From assembly GCF_014212175.1 (NCBI RefSeq), contig NZ_JACJVR010000129.1:1-58355 (forward strand): a DNA stretch of 58,355 nucleotides. Direction: 5' to 3'. Positions within the stretch are counted from its first letter, which is position 1; the number at the start of each line of letters is the position of its first letter. Made by a program: the position numbers and the translations under genes. This stretch comes from Cohnella xylanilytica (GTDB taxonomy: Bacteria; Bacillota; Bacilli; Paenibacillales; Paenibacillaceae). Below are positions 39,157-47,656 of this stretch, piece by piece. The notes beneath the pieces were generated by a model. That model made no database searches. It saw nothing but the letters and a program-made list of their open reading frames with translations, and was not told the origin of the DNA.

Positions 39157-40476
39157 ATGAGCTTTTTCCCTAATGTCCCTCAGATCAAGTATGAAGGCCG
39201 CAACTCCAAGAACCCGTTCGCTTACAAGCACTACAATCCGCAAGAAGTCGTCCTTGGCAAAACGATGGAAGAGCACCTCCGCGTAGCCGTCGCTTACTGG
39301 CATACCTTCAACGCGAACGGCACCGACCCGTTCGGCGCCGGCACCGCCGTGCGCAGCTGGGACTCGCTGTCCCCGCTGGACCGCTCCAAAGCCCGAGTCG
39401 AAGCCAACTTCGAGCTGCTTGAGAAGCTGGGCGTTCAATATTACGCGTTCCATGACGCCGACATCGCTCCGGAAGGCGCGACGCTGGCCGAGACGAACAA
39501 GAACATCGACGTCATCGTCGCCAAGCTGAAGGAATTCCAGCAGTCGACCGGCAAGAAGCTGCTCTGGAACACGGCGAACCTGTTCACGAACCCGCGCTAC
39601 GTATTCGGCGCGAGCACGTCCAACAACGCCGAAGTATTCGCTTACTCCGCCGCGACGATCAAGAAGATGCTGGAAGTCGGCAAAGAGCTCGGCGCCGAGA
39701 ACTACGTCTTCTGGGGCGGCCGCGAAGGCTACGAGTCCCTGCTGAACACGGACATGGGCCTCGAGCTCGACAACCTGGCCCGCATGCTGCACATGGCCGT
39801 CGACTATGCGAAGGAGATCGGCTTCACCGCCCAATTCCTGATCGAGCCGAAGCCGAAGGAGCCGACCAAGCACCAATACGACTTCGACGCCGCTACCGCG
39901 CTGAACTTCCTGCGCAAGTACGGCCTGAAGGACTACTTCAAGCTGAACATCGAAGCGAACCATGCGACGCTGGCCGGCCACACGTTCGAGCATGAGCTGC
40001 GCGTAGCCCGCCTGGACGGCGCTCTCGGCTCCATCGACGCGAACCAAGGCGACTACCTGCTCGGCTGGGACACGGACGAATTCCCGTTCGACCTGTACAG
40101 CACGACGCTGGCGATGTTCGAGATTCTCAAGAACGAAGGCGGCCTTGGCAAAGGCGGCGTCAACTTCGACGCGAAGGTTCGCAGAACGTCCTTCGAGGAC
40201 GAGGACCTGTTCTTCGCCCACATCGCCGGCATCGACGCTTACGCGCACGGCCTGAAGGCTGCCGCGAAGCTGATCGAGAACCGCATCCTGGACGACATCG
40301 TAGACGCCCGTTACAGCAGCTACCGCGAAGGCATCGGCGCCGAGATCGTCGCCGGCAAGGCTTCCTTGAAGTCGCTGGAAGAGTACGTGCTGAACAAGCA
40401 ACAGCCGATCAAGAACCAATCCGGCCGCCTGGAGCAAATCCGCGCGACCTTGAACGAAGTTATTTTCAGCGTTTAA
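39157..40476 (+). CDS. xylA: xylose isomerase
   Basis: The 439-residue enzyme converts D-xylose to D-xylulose. Family motifs are clear: FHDADIAPEG (catalytic His region, about 101-110), NYVFWGGREGYE (about 183-194), FLIEPKPKEPTKHQYDFD (metal ligand Glu), and EANHATLAGHTFEHEL, WDTDEFP (metal-binding Asp). Length and motifs fit the class II enzymes of Firmicutes. AGGAGG precedes the ATG. It is the first gene of the xylAB operon under XylR control. Confidence 0.98.
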   Translation: MSFFPNVPQIKYEGRNSKNPFAYKHYNPQEVVLGKTMEEHLRVAVAYWHTFNANGTDPFGAGTAVRSWDSLSPLDRSKARVEANFELLEKLGVQYYAFHDADIAPEGATLAETNKNIDVIVAKLKEFQQSTGKKLLWNTANLFTNPRYVFGASTSNNAEVFAYSAATIKKMLEVGKELGAENYVFWGGREGYESLLNTDMGLELDNLARMLHMAVDYAKEIGFTAQFLIEPKPKEPTKHQYDFDAATALNFLRKYGLKDYFKLNIEANHATLAGHTFEHELRVARLDGALGSIDANQGDYLLGWDTDEFPFDLYSTTLAMFEILKNEGGLGKGGVNFDAKVRRTSFEDEDLFFAHIAGIDAYAHGLKAAAKLIENRILDDIVDARYSSYREGIGAEIVAGKASLKSLEEYVLNKQQPIKNQSGRLEQIRATLNEVIFSV

Positions 40477-40521
40477 TCATCGGCGTTCCAAGAAGAAGAC
40501 CATCAAATAGATACCGCATGT

Positions 40522-40549
40522 CCGCCCCCCGGAACGTTCCGAGGGGCGG
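40522..40549 (+). other. intercistronic hairpin between xylA and xylB
   Basis: CCGCCCC pairs with GGGGCGG around the palindrome GGAACGTTCC. It has no T tract, so it more likely stabilises the xylA end of the mRNA or lowers xylB output than terminates transcription. Confidence 0.6.
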
Positions 40550-40573
40550 CTTGTCGCGGGGGAGGACAACGGG

Positions 40574-42070
40574 ATGAAGTATGTCGTCGGCGTCGACCTC
40601 GGCACGAGCGCGGTCAAGACGCTGCTGGTGTCGCAAGACGGAACGGTGAAGGCGGAGGCAACTCGCGAATATCCACTGTACCACGAGAAGTCGGGGTGGA
40701 GCGAGCAGGAGCCGGAGGATTGGGTAACCGGAACGTTGGAATCGCTTAAGGGGCTGGTCTCGGGCTCCGGCGTAAGCGCGGAGGACATCGAGGGCATCAG
40801 CTTCTCCGGCCAGATGCACGGCCTCGTGCTGCTGGACGCGGACAATCGGCCGGTTCGCCGGGCGATTCTATGGAACGATACGCGCACGACCGAGCAGTGC
40901 CGCGAGATCGAGCGGACGCTCGGGGACAAGCTACTCTCCGTCACCCGGAATCCGGCGCTCGAAGGGTTCACGCTGCCGAAGATTCTATGGGTGCGCGAGA
41001 ACGAGCCGGAAGCGTTCGCCAAGGCTAGCCGCTTCGTGCTGCCGAAGGATTACGTCCGCTACCGCCTGACCGGCGAGATTCATATGGATCTGTCGGACGC
41101 GGCCGGCACGCTTATGCTCGACGTGGCGAACAAGACGTGGAGCGCCGAAGTTCTTCGCGCGTTCGAGCTGCCGGAAGCGTTCTGCCCGCCGCTCGTCGAG
41201 GCCGGCGGGTTCGTCGGCACGGTGAGCGCGGAAGCTTCGGCTTCGTCGGGCCTCGCCGCTTCGACGAAGGTATTCGCGGGCGGAGCCGACAACGCTTGCG
41301 GCGCGATCGGCGCCGGCATTCTGAAGCCGGGGCTGACGCTGTGCAGCATCGGCACGTCGGGCGTCGTGCTGACGTACGAGCCGGACGCTTCCGCCGACTA
41401 TGCGGGCAAGGTCCACTTTTTCAACCACGGCAAGGAGAACGCCTTCTACGCGATGGGCGTTACGCTGGCGGCGGGCTACAGCCTGAGCTGGTTCCGCAAC
41501 ACGTTCGCGAAGGGCGAATCGTTCGATTCCTTCCTCGAAGGCGTCGGCGACATCGCGCCGGGGGCGGACGGCCTGCTGTTCACGCCTTACCTGGTGGGAG
41601 AGCGGACGCCGCACGCGGATTCGGTCATTCGCGCCAGCTTCATCGGCATGGACGGAGCCCACACGCGCGCCCACTTCGCCCGCGCCGTCATGGAGGGCAT
41701 TACCTTCTCGCTTAACGAGTCGGTGGACCTGTTCCGCCAGGCCGGCAAGACGGTCGACACGATCGTCTCCATCGGCGGCGGAGCCAAGAACCCGGTCTGG
41801 CTGCAGATGCAGGCTGACATCTTCAACGCGGAGGTCGTGGCGCTCGAGAACGAGCAGGGCCCGGGCCTCGGAGCGGCCATGCTGGCCGCCGCCGGCTGCG
41901 GCTGGTTCCCGAGCCTCGACGCGTGCGCCGAGGCGTTCGTGAAGCGCTCGACCTCGTACCGTCCGGATCCGGCGCGCGCCGCCCGTTACGCCGAGCTGTT
42001 CCAAGTGTACAAGCAAGTGTACGGGGCGACGAAGGGGCTTAACGAGTCTCTGGCGGCTTTCCGAAAATAA
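40574..42070 (+). CDS. xylB: xylulokinase
   Basis: The 498-residue FGGY-family kinase phosphorylates D-xylulose to enter the pentose phosphate pathway. It shows VGVDLGTSAVKTLLV (ATP phosphate 1 loop), SFSGQMHGLVLLD and WNDTRTTEQC (sugar binding), CSIGTSGVV, and the C-terminal GGGAKNPVWLQMQADIF. GGGGAGG precedes the ATG. It lies 97 bases after xylA and is followed by a strong terminator. Confidence 0.97.
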   Translation: MKYVVGVDLGTSAVKTLLVSQDGTVKAEATREYPLYHEKSGWSEQEPEDWVTGTLESLKGLVSGSGVSAEDIEGISFSGQMHGLVLLDADNRPVRRAILWNDTRTTEQCREIERTLGDKLLSVTRNPALEGFTLPKILWVRENEPEAFAKASRFVLPKDYVRYRLTGEIHMDLSDAAGTLMLDVANKTWSAEVLRAFELPEAFCPPLVEAGGFVGTVSAEASASSGLAASTKVFAGGADNACGAIGAGILKPGLTLCSIGTSGVVLTYEPDASADYAGKVHFFNHGKENAFYAMGVTLAAGYSLSWFRNTFAKGESFDSFLEGVGDIAPGADGLLFTPYLVGERTPHADSVIRASFIGMDGAHTRAHFARAVMEGITFSLNESVDLFRQAGKTVDTIVSIGGGAKNPVWLQMQADIFNAEVVALENEQGPGLGAAMLAAAGCGWFPSLDACAEAFVKRSTSYRPDPARAARYAELFQVYKQVYGATKGLNESLAAFRK

Positions 42071-42131
42071 GTTTATTGGGTAATATGAGAGGAGGCGGCG
42101 GCCGTTCCGGCGCGTTGCCTCCCTTTTAGCG

Positions 42132-42173
42132 AAGAGCCTCCGTTATTTCGGCCGGTAACCGAAGGAGGCTCTT
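42132..42173 (+). terminator. xylAB operon terminator
   Basis: AAGAGCCTCC (42132-42141) pairs with GGAGGCTCTT (42164-42173), with an inner TTCGG/CCGAA helix; the T tract is short (TTTGCGTT). Confidence 0.78.
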
Positions 42174-42332
42174 TGCGTTATGCATGCGAAACGGCGAAGA
42201 ACGATCGCGGACGAGGGGGCCGTACAACCGAAGAAACGTTAGCTGGAACGGGTCCTCTTGTGCATGCGAAGGCTGAGAGCCGGACACCCTACTCGGGACA
42301 TATCCATCTGCGAAGACGGGAGAATGATTCCG

Positions 42333-42743
42333 ATGAGCCATGCTTCGATAATGTTCCGCTTCCCGAACGATTCCGCCGCCCGCCTCGCCTACGACACCCT
42401 GGAGGAGTTGGGCTACGACCCGCAGCTGCATGAAGGGGCGCGGGTCCATATCCACGTGATCGACGAGGACCTGACCTCCGCCCTGGAGATCGCCCAGAGC
42501 CAGGGAGGGGAGCTCGTCGAGAGGTCCGAGTCCGAAGCGGAGGCGCTGACCAACGTCTCGTACGGCCTGGACTGCATCCCGATCCCGGCTCACCTCGTCA
42601 ACGAGGACTGGACTTTGGTGCCGGACGGACCGGGAGCGACCGGGAACGAGCACGGGACGCTGAGTCCGTACGAGAGGGAAGAAGTCGAAGTTCGCGAGCT
42701 TCATCCCGACTCCGGCACGTACGACACCTTCGAAGCGAGATGA
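42333..42743 (+). CDS. small conserved-looking protein of unknown function
   Basis: The 136-residue protein opens with MSHASIMFRFPND and continues with RLAYDTLEELGYDP and VHIHVIDEDLTSALEIAQSQGG. The alternating strand-helix pattern of residues 1-65 looks like a ferredoxin-like fold, such as in ACT or heavy-metal-associated domains, but no metal CxxC is present. The C-terminal half is acidic. ATG 42333 has GGGAG ten bases upstream; an ATG at 42324 directly abuts that site and is less likely. It stands alone between xylB and the TetR gene and has its own terminator. I cannot give a function. Confidence 0.65.
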   Translation: MSHASIMFRFPNDSAARLAYDTLEELGYDPQLHEGARVHIHVIDEDLTSALEIAQSQGGELVERSESEAEALTNVSYGLDCIPIPAHLVNEDWTLVPDGPGATGNEHGTLSPYEREEVEVRELHPDSGTYDTFEAR

Positions 42744-42768
42744 CGAAAGCGGCTGGAAGCGACACGGA

Positions 42769-42805
42769 GCCTTCGCCCGGAAGTTTGACGGGAGAAGGCT
42801 TTTTT
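42769..42805 (+). terminator. terminator of the gene at 42333
   Basis: GCCTTC-G-CCCG pairs with CGGG-A-GAAGGC and is followed by six T residues (42800-42805). Confidence 0.9.
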
Positions 42806-42813
42806 GGGTCTTT

Positions 42814-43386
42814 CTACCGGACCAGCCGGTCTTCGATGAGCATCTTGGAGGCGATGGAGAACGACTCCGGCCGGAACTCCTTCTTGTTGATATAGGCAAC
42901 CATGACGGCGCCGCTCCACAGCATGCGAATATGATCGGCCAGCTCCTTGGAGTCGGGAATCCCCGCCTCCTTGGCCATCGCCGCGACTTCCGCCCACAGC
43001 GCGTTCCGGCACTCGAGCGCCTTCGCGTGGACGGGATGCCGCTCATCGGGGAACTCGACGACGGCGTTCATGTGCACGCATCCCCGGTAGTCGGGCTGCT
43101 TCATCCCTTCTGCGAGAATATCCATCAGCGAACGCAGCTGCTCCAGAGCGGAATCGGGATGCTCCCGCCGGACCCGATCGAAGTTGCCCATGGATCGTTG
43201 GAAGCGCAGCTCCAAGTAAGCGACGACCAGGTCGTCCTTCGTCGGGAAGCTCCGGTAGAAGCTCGCTTTGGCGACGCCCGACTCCTCGATGATCCGGTCG
43301 ATGCCGACCGCCCGAATCCCCTCGCGGTAGAACAACCCGTCCGCCACCTTCAGGATCCGTTCCTTCGCGGATTCTCTTTTCTCCAT
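42814..43386 (-). CDS. TetR-family repressor of the adjacent efflux gene
   Basis: The 190-residue protein has an N-terminal TetR helix-turn-helix (about 8-55): ERILKVADGLFYREGIRAVG, then IIEESGVAKASFYRSFPTKDDL. The C-terminal helical domain (about 70-190) would bind the inducer. It diverges from an MFS exporter gene, and two perfect AGACAGATCTGTCT palindromes lie in between, one of them within the exporter promoter. This is the classic TetR-pump arrangement. GGGGAGG lies eight bases before the ATG. Confidence 0.94.
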   Translation of the reverse strand: MEKRESAKERILKVADGLFYREGIRAVGIDRIIEESGVAKASFYRSFPTKDDLVVAYLELRFQRSMGNFDRVRREHPDSALEQLRSLMDILAEGMKQPDYRGCVHMNAVVEFPDERHPVHAKALECRNALWAEVAAMAKEAGIPDSKELADHIRMLWSGAVMVAYINKKEFRPESFSIASKMLIEDRLVR

Positions 43387-43444
43387 AACGACAATGCCTC
43401 CCCGACCTCAAAAATAGATAACCTCGTCGATTGGAATCCACATC

Positions 43445-43506
43445 TTGACATGAGACAGATCTGTCTGTATCATCTCTCCACAGAGGGCATGAGACAGATC
43501 TGTCTC
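43445..43506. promoter_or_regulatory. MFS exporter promoter with two TetR operators
   Basis: TTGACA (43445-43450), a 17-bp spacer and TATCAT (43468-43473). The perfect palindrome AGACAGATCTGTCT fills the spacer (43453-43466) and recurs downstream at 43492-43505, the second copy extended to 16 bp by flanking G and C. The centres are 39 bp apart. Confidence 0.93.
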
Positions 43507-43580
43507 CCTCATTTTAAGAAAAAGGCGCCGTCGCTGTCAACCGGCCGGGCCTATTCCCAAGAGAGAGGTGCTTCGAGCTT

Positions 43581-45053
43581 ATGAGTCTAGTTAACGGCGC
43601 CGGCCAAGCGGCCGATCCGCGCAGGTGGTTGTCGCTCTCCATCATTATCGTGGCGGTGTTTATGGTCGTCCTCGATACGTTCATCGTTAACGTCGCCCTT
43701 CCGTCCATGCAGCAGGACCTTCATGCCGGCTTCGATAAGCTTCAACTGATCGTCGCCGCCTACGTCATTGGTTATGCCGTTCTTCTCGTGACGGGGGGGA
43801 GGCTGGGCGATCTGTACGGGAGGAAAACGATCTTCCTGATCGGCGTCGCAGGCTTCGTCGCCGCTTCGGCCTGGTGCGGCTTGGCCGGATCGGCGAACGC
43901 GCTCATCGTCGCCCGCGTCTTCCAAGGCGTCTCGGCCGCCGTGATGGTTCCCCAGGTGCTGTCGTTTATTCAGCTAATGTTCCCCGCCGAGGAGAAAGGG
44001 AAGGCGCTCGGCATCTACGGCGCCGTTCTCGGACTCGGCGCCATCGCCGGACAACTGGCCGGAGGCCTGCTTCTGAAGGCCGATTGGTGGGGACTCGGCT
44101 GGCGCCTGGTCTTCCTCGTCAACCTTCCGGTCGGCGCGCTCGCCTTCTTGTTCGCCGCGAAGCTTCTGCGGGATTCGCGCGCTCCGGAGCGGAAGCGCAT
44201 GGACACGGTCGGCGTCGTCCTGCTGACGGCCGGGTTGGGTCTCTTCATCTACCCCATCGCCGTGGGAAGCGAATACGGCTGGCCGCTGTGGGCGTTCGCG
44301 AGTCTGGCGGCCGCCGCCGTTCTGCTGGCCGTCTTCGTCCGCTTCGAGCACGGCCTGCTCCGCAGGGGCTTTTCGCCGCTGATGCCGACGACGCTGTTCC
44401 GGATCCGTCCCTTCCGAATCGGGATGTTCATCGCTCTCGCCTTCTACAGCGGGAACGCCGCGATGTTCTTCATTCTGTCCATGTACTTGCAGAACGGACT
44501 CGGTTCGACTCCCCTGCAATCCGCTTATGCCTTCGTTCCGCTAGCGGCCGGTTACTTCGCCGCGTCGCTGCTGGCCCCCAGATTGAGAAGAAGATGGGGC
44601 AACCGTGTGCTCCAAGCGGGAGCTCTGCTGATGGCGTTCGGCTACGTAGGGCTGATCTGGGTCGTCGGCCGCGAATCCGAGCCCGGCTGGCTCATGATGT
44701 TCCTCCCGCTCCTCGTCGCCGGGGCCGGCCAAGGGACCGTCTCCACTCCGCTTATCCATACAGTGCTGGCCGGCGTTCATGGGGAACATGCCGGAGCGGC
44801 TTCCGGCGTGCTCAACACGTTCACGCAGGCAGCCCAGGCGCTCGGCATCGCTATCATCGGCACGTTATACCAGACGTTCCTCGCTCATCTCGAATCCCAC
44901 GGCCGAACGATGCAGCAGTCGCTCATCATTCTGACCGCGCTCGCGCTGCTAACCTTCGCGCTGCTGACGGCGCTGAGCTTCAAGCGCAAGGCCTCCGCGA
45001 GCCGGACTGTCGACGCCGGGGCCGCACCCGTATCCGCCGAGCCCGAACAATAA
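43581..45053 (+). CDS. MFS multidrug exporter, DHA2 (EmrB/QacA) family
   Basis: The 490-residue protein has about 14 membrane segments. Diagnostic motifs include VVLDTFIVNVALPSMQQDL (DHA2 motif D1), GGRLGDLYGRKTIFLIG (motif A) and RVFQGVSAAVMVPQVLSFI. A proton-driven drug or metabolite exporter is expected; the substrate is unknown, although it should induce through the TetR protein. GAGAGGTG precedes the ATG. Confidence 0.94.
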   Translation: MSLVNGAGQAADPRRWLSLSIIIVAVFMVVLDTFIVNVALPSMQQDLHAGFDKLQLIVAAYVIGYAVLLVTGGRLGDLYGRKTIFLIGVAGFVAASAWCGLAGSANALIVARVFQGVSAAVMVPQVLSFIQLMFPAEEKGKALGIYGAVLGLGAIAGQLAGGLLLKADWWGLGWRLVFLVNLPVGALAFLFAAKLLRDSRAPERKRMDTVGVVLLTAGLGLFIYPIAVGSEYGWPLWAFASLAAAAVLLAVFVRFEHGLLRRGFSPLMPTTLFRIRPFRIGMFIALAFYSGNAAMFFILSMYLQNGLGSTPLQSAYAFVPLAAGYFAASLLAPRLRRRWGNRVLQAGALLMAFGYVGLIWVVGRESEPGWLMMFLPLLVAGAGQGTVSTPLIHTVLAGVHGEHAGAASGVLNTFTQAAQALGIAIIGTLYQTFLAHLESHGRTMQQSLIILTALALLTFALLTALSFKRKASASRTVDAGAAPVSAEPEQ

Positions 45054-45069
45054 GGCTGCGTTCGAGCGC

Positions 45070-45106
45070 GAACAACCCGTCTCGAAGAAGGCAAGGCGGG
45101 TTGTTC
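45070..45106 (+). terminator. terminator-like hairpin after the MFS exporter gene
   Basis: GAACAACCCG (45070-45079) pairs with CGGGTTGTTC (45097-45106), loop 17 bases. There is no T run, so termination may be partial. Confidence 0.55.
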
Positions 45107-45111
45107 CAAAG

Positions 45112-45170
45112 GATGTGCACGGATTCGCGAAGAAATGTTGATCGACCCCGCCGCCTTCCTTCCTTACAAT
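45112..45170 (+). promoter_or_regulatory. promoter A of the putative system 2 regulon
   Basis: A 31-nt motif (45112-45142), with GTGCAC near its start and AGAAATGTTGAT at its end, is followed by exactly 22 nt and the -10 box TACAAT (45165-45170). The same layout precedes the genes at 51154 and 54838. TTGATC would sit 21 bp from the -10, too far for a normal -35, so activator help is likely. Confidence 0.65.
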
Positions 45171-45208
45171 GGATACGCTAGGAAATTCGTTGGTTGGGGG
45201 AATCGGCA

Positions 45209-47518
45209 TTGGGCTCGAAGAGAACGGAAAGGTACGACGTCGTCGTATGCGGCGGGGGACTGGCGGGATTCTGCGCGGCGGTGGCGGCGGCCCGGCAGGG
45301 GGCGAGCGTCTGCATCGTCCAGGAGCGGCCGGTATTCGGAGGCAACAGCTCCTCGGAGATCCGGGTAACGCCGCACGGAACGGCCCAATTCCACGCCTAT
45401 GCAAGGGAAACCGGCATTATATCGGAGCTGCTCGTCGAGGAACGGGCCGCCAACCACGAGAAGGTGCGGGAGAACGGCTGGACGAACAGCGTCTGGGACA
45501 TGACGATGTACAATATGGCGGTGTCGACGCCCAATCTGACGTTTCGCTTGAACACGACGGTGACGGATGTTGTCATGGACGGCCCGCGCGAGATTCGCGC
45601 GGTCAAGGCCCGAGTCGCCGGCGCCGAGACGGAGCTGACGATCGAAGGGAAGGTGTTCATCGACAGCACCGGAGACGGCGTCGTCGCCGATAGGGCAGGC
45701 TGCGAATCGCGTTGGGGCACCGAGAGCCGCGCCGAATTCGGGGAACCGCATGCTCCGCTTCAGGCGAGCGGCGCGACGATGGGCAGCTCGATTCACTTCC
45801 GGGCGAAGGACATGGGGCGTCCGGTCCCGTTCCGCGCGCCGGAATGGGCGGTGAAGCACGAAGACCCCGCTTACTTCTACAAGCAAGGAAGACATTTCTA
45901 CGACCTCGTGTCCGGCTATTGGTGGATCGAGATCGGGGTGCCGTGGAATACGATTTACGACAACGAGGACATCCGGCACGAATTGACCCGGCATACGCTG
46001 GGAATCTGGGATTGGATCAAAAACCGGGACCCGGAATTGAAGGAGAAGGCGGCTCATTATGCGCTCGATTGGATCGGTCAGGTTCCGGGCAAACGGGAGA
46101 GCCGCCGGATTATCGGCCGGTACTTCATGACCGAGCACGACCCGGCGAACCGCACGGTATTTCCCGACGAGATCGCTTACGGCGGCTGGTTCATCGATTT
46201 GCACACGGCGGGCGGGCTGCTCGCCCCGACGGCGGAGCCGTCCAGCGCGGAAGGTTACTCGGAGACGAGCGAGTATGCGGTGAAGAGCTACTGCGGACCG
46301 TACGGGATTCCGCTGCGGATCATGCTCCCGAAGGACGTCGACAATCTGATGACGGCCGGTCGCAACGTCAGCGTCTCGCATGCGGCGCTCGGGACGGTTC
46401 GGGTCATGGCGACGACGGCGCTGATGGGCCAGGCGGCGGGGACGGCCGCGGCGATCGCGCTCCGCGACGGGATCGCGTTCGCGGATCTTCCGGACGCGCG
46501 CATCAAGGACGTGCAGCAGCAGCTGCTTCGCGACGGCTGCTTCCTGCCGAACGTCCGCAACGAGGATCCCGCCGACCTGGCCCGGACCGCTCGCGCCGAG
46601 GCCGGGAGCGCGGAGCTCGTATACGGCGCGGGTCCCGACAGCCGCGACCGGACGGGCGGCTTCCGTCCGATCGCGGCGCTTGAGGAAGTCCCGGAGCCGC
46701 TGACGGAGCGCCGCGGACAATGGATTGCGGTCGGCGCGGACGAGATCCGCGCAATCTCCGTCTGTCTCAGCAACGGGACCGGATCGGATCAGACGGTGGA
46801 AGCGGTGCTGCAGCCCGTCGACCATATCTGGGACTACCGCGCCGAAGCGCATCCGCCGCTCGCGTCCGCGACGCTTGTCGTGCCGCCGGGGCGCAAGCGC
46901 TGGATCGAATGGCCGGTCGGGCTTCGGGCGAGCGAAGGGCTTGTCTCGGGCCGCTACGTCCGGCTGGATCTGAAGGCCAACCCGAATGTGGAGTGGCATA
47001 TGGCCGGAACGGTGCTGCCGGGCCACGTCTCGGCGTTCGAGATGGGCGGGGGCCGGATGCGGCGCTACCGGGACGGAGGCACGCTCAGCTTCCGGATCGA
47101 ACCTCCGCAGCCGGCCTACGGGGCGTCCAACGTTCTGTCCGGCGTGGCCAGGCCTTACGATTATACGAACGTATGGCGCTCCGATCCCGCGCAGCCGCTG
47201 CCGCAATGGGTCGGCTTGCAATGGGAGACGCCCCGCCGCATCGGGCGGGTGGAGCTCTCGTTTCCCGGGCACCTGTTCCGCGAGTACCACGGTTACCCGC
47301 CCTTTTACCGAGATCCGCAGTGTCCGGAAGAATACGCGATCGAGGCGTACGCGAACGGACAATGGCAGGAGCTCGTCCGGGTAAGCGGCAATTACCGGCA
47401 GCGCCGCGGCCATGACATTCCCGGCGGCGTCGACGCGACGCGTCTAAGAGTCGTCGTCTACGCGACCAACGGCGATCCGTCGGCGGCCGTCGCCGAAATT
47501 CGCTGTTACGGCTCCTGA
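45209..47518 (+). CDS. FAD-dependent oxidoreductase (FAD_oxidored family) with a C-terminal discoidin-like domain
   Basis: The 769-residue protein has an N-terminal Rossmann FAD motif, YDVVVCGGGLAGFCAAVAAA, followed by RPVFGGNSSSEIRV, and DSTGDGVVADRAG, typical of the PF12831-type family. LPKDVDNLMTAGRNVSVSHAA is the conserved late FAD contact. From about residue 620 a beta-sandwich resembling F5/8-type or CBM32 domains follows (GLQWETPRRIGRVELSFPG...). No signal peptide is seen. The start is a TTG at 45209, because GGGGGA lies seven bases upstream. Its promoter carries the same motif as the xyloglucanase gene, so it likely acts in oligosaccharide breakdown; the reaction is unknown. Confidence 0.85.
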   Translation: MGSKRTERYDVVVCGGGLAGFCAAVAAARQGASVCIVQERPVFGGNSSSEIRVTPHGTAQFHAYARETGIISELLVEERAANHEKVRENGWTNSVWDMTMYNMAVSTPNLTFRLNTTVTDVVMDGPREIRAVKARVAGAETELTIEGKVFIDSTGDGVVADRAGCESRWGTESRAEFGEPHAPLQASGATMGSSIHFRAKDMGRPVPFRAPEWAVKHEDPAYFYKQGRHFYDLVSGYWWIEIGVPWNTIYDNEDIRHELTRHTLGIWDWIKNRDPELKEKAAHYALDWIGQVPGKRESRRIIGRYFMTEHDPANRTVFPDEIAYGGWFIDLHTAGGLLAPTAEPSSAEGYSETSEYAVKSYCGPYGIPLRIMLPKDVDNLMTAGRNVSVSHAALGTVRVMATTALMGQAAGTAAAIALRDGIAFADLPDARIKDVQQQLLRDGCFLPNVRNEDPADLARTARAEAGSAELVYGAGPDSRDRTGGFRPIAALEEVPEPLTERRGQWIAVGADEIRAISVCLSNGTGSDQTVEAVLQPVDHIWDYRAEAHPPLASATLVVPPGRKRWIEWPVGLRASEGLVSGRYVRLDLKANPNVEWHMAGTVLPGHVSAFEMGGGRMRRYRDGGTLSFRIEPPQPAYGASNVLSGVARPYDYTNVWRSDPAQPLPQWVGLQWETPRRIGRVELSFPGHLFREYHGYPPFYRDPQCPEEYAIEAYANGQWQELVRVSGNYRQRRGHDIPGGVDATRLRVVVYATNGDPSAAVAEIRCYGS

Positions 47519-47529
47519 TCGCAACCGAA

Positions 47530-47570
47530 CGCCCCCGCTTCGTCGCCTCCGGACGAACGGGGGCGCATTT
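47530..47570 (+). terminator. terminator after the FAD oxidoreductase gene
   Basis: CGCCCCCG (47530-47537) pairs with CGGGGGCG (47558-47565), continued by inner TTCGTC/GACGAA; a short T tract (CATTTCGG) follows. Confidence 0.75.
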
Positions 47571-47656
47571 CGGTTTGGGCGGGGCTGTGTTAAACTGCCC
47601 TCAGGAGTTCGCGGTCAGGCCGCGCAAATTCCAAACGACGGAACGGAGGCGGAGAC

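Noticed and set aside
45138..45170. Ordinary sigma-A promoter using TTGATC as -35
   Set aside because: The distance to TACAAT is 21 bp, outside the normal 16-18 bp, and the same odd distance recurs at 51070-51102, so an activator site is the better reading.
45164..47413. A 749-codon open frame antisense to the FAD oxidoreductase gene
   Set aside because: Its Arg/Pro-rich product shows no motifs; the plus-strand frame has a clear FAD-binding fold.
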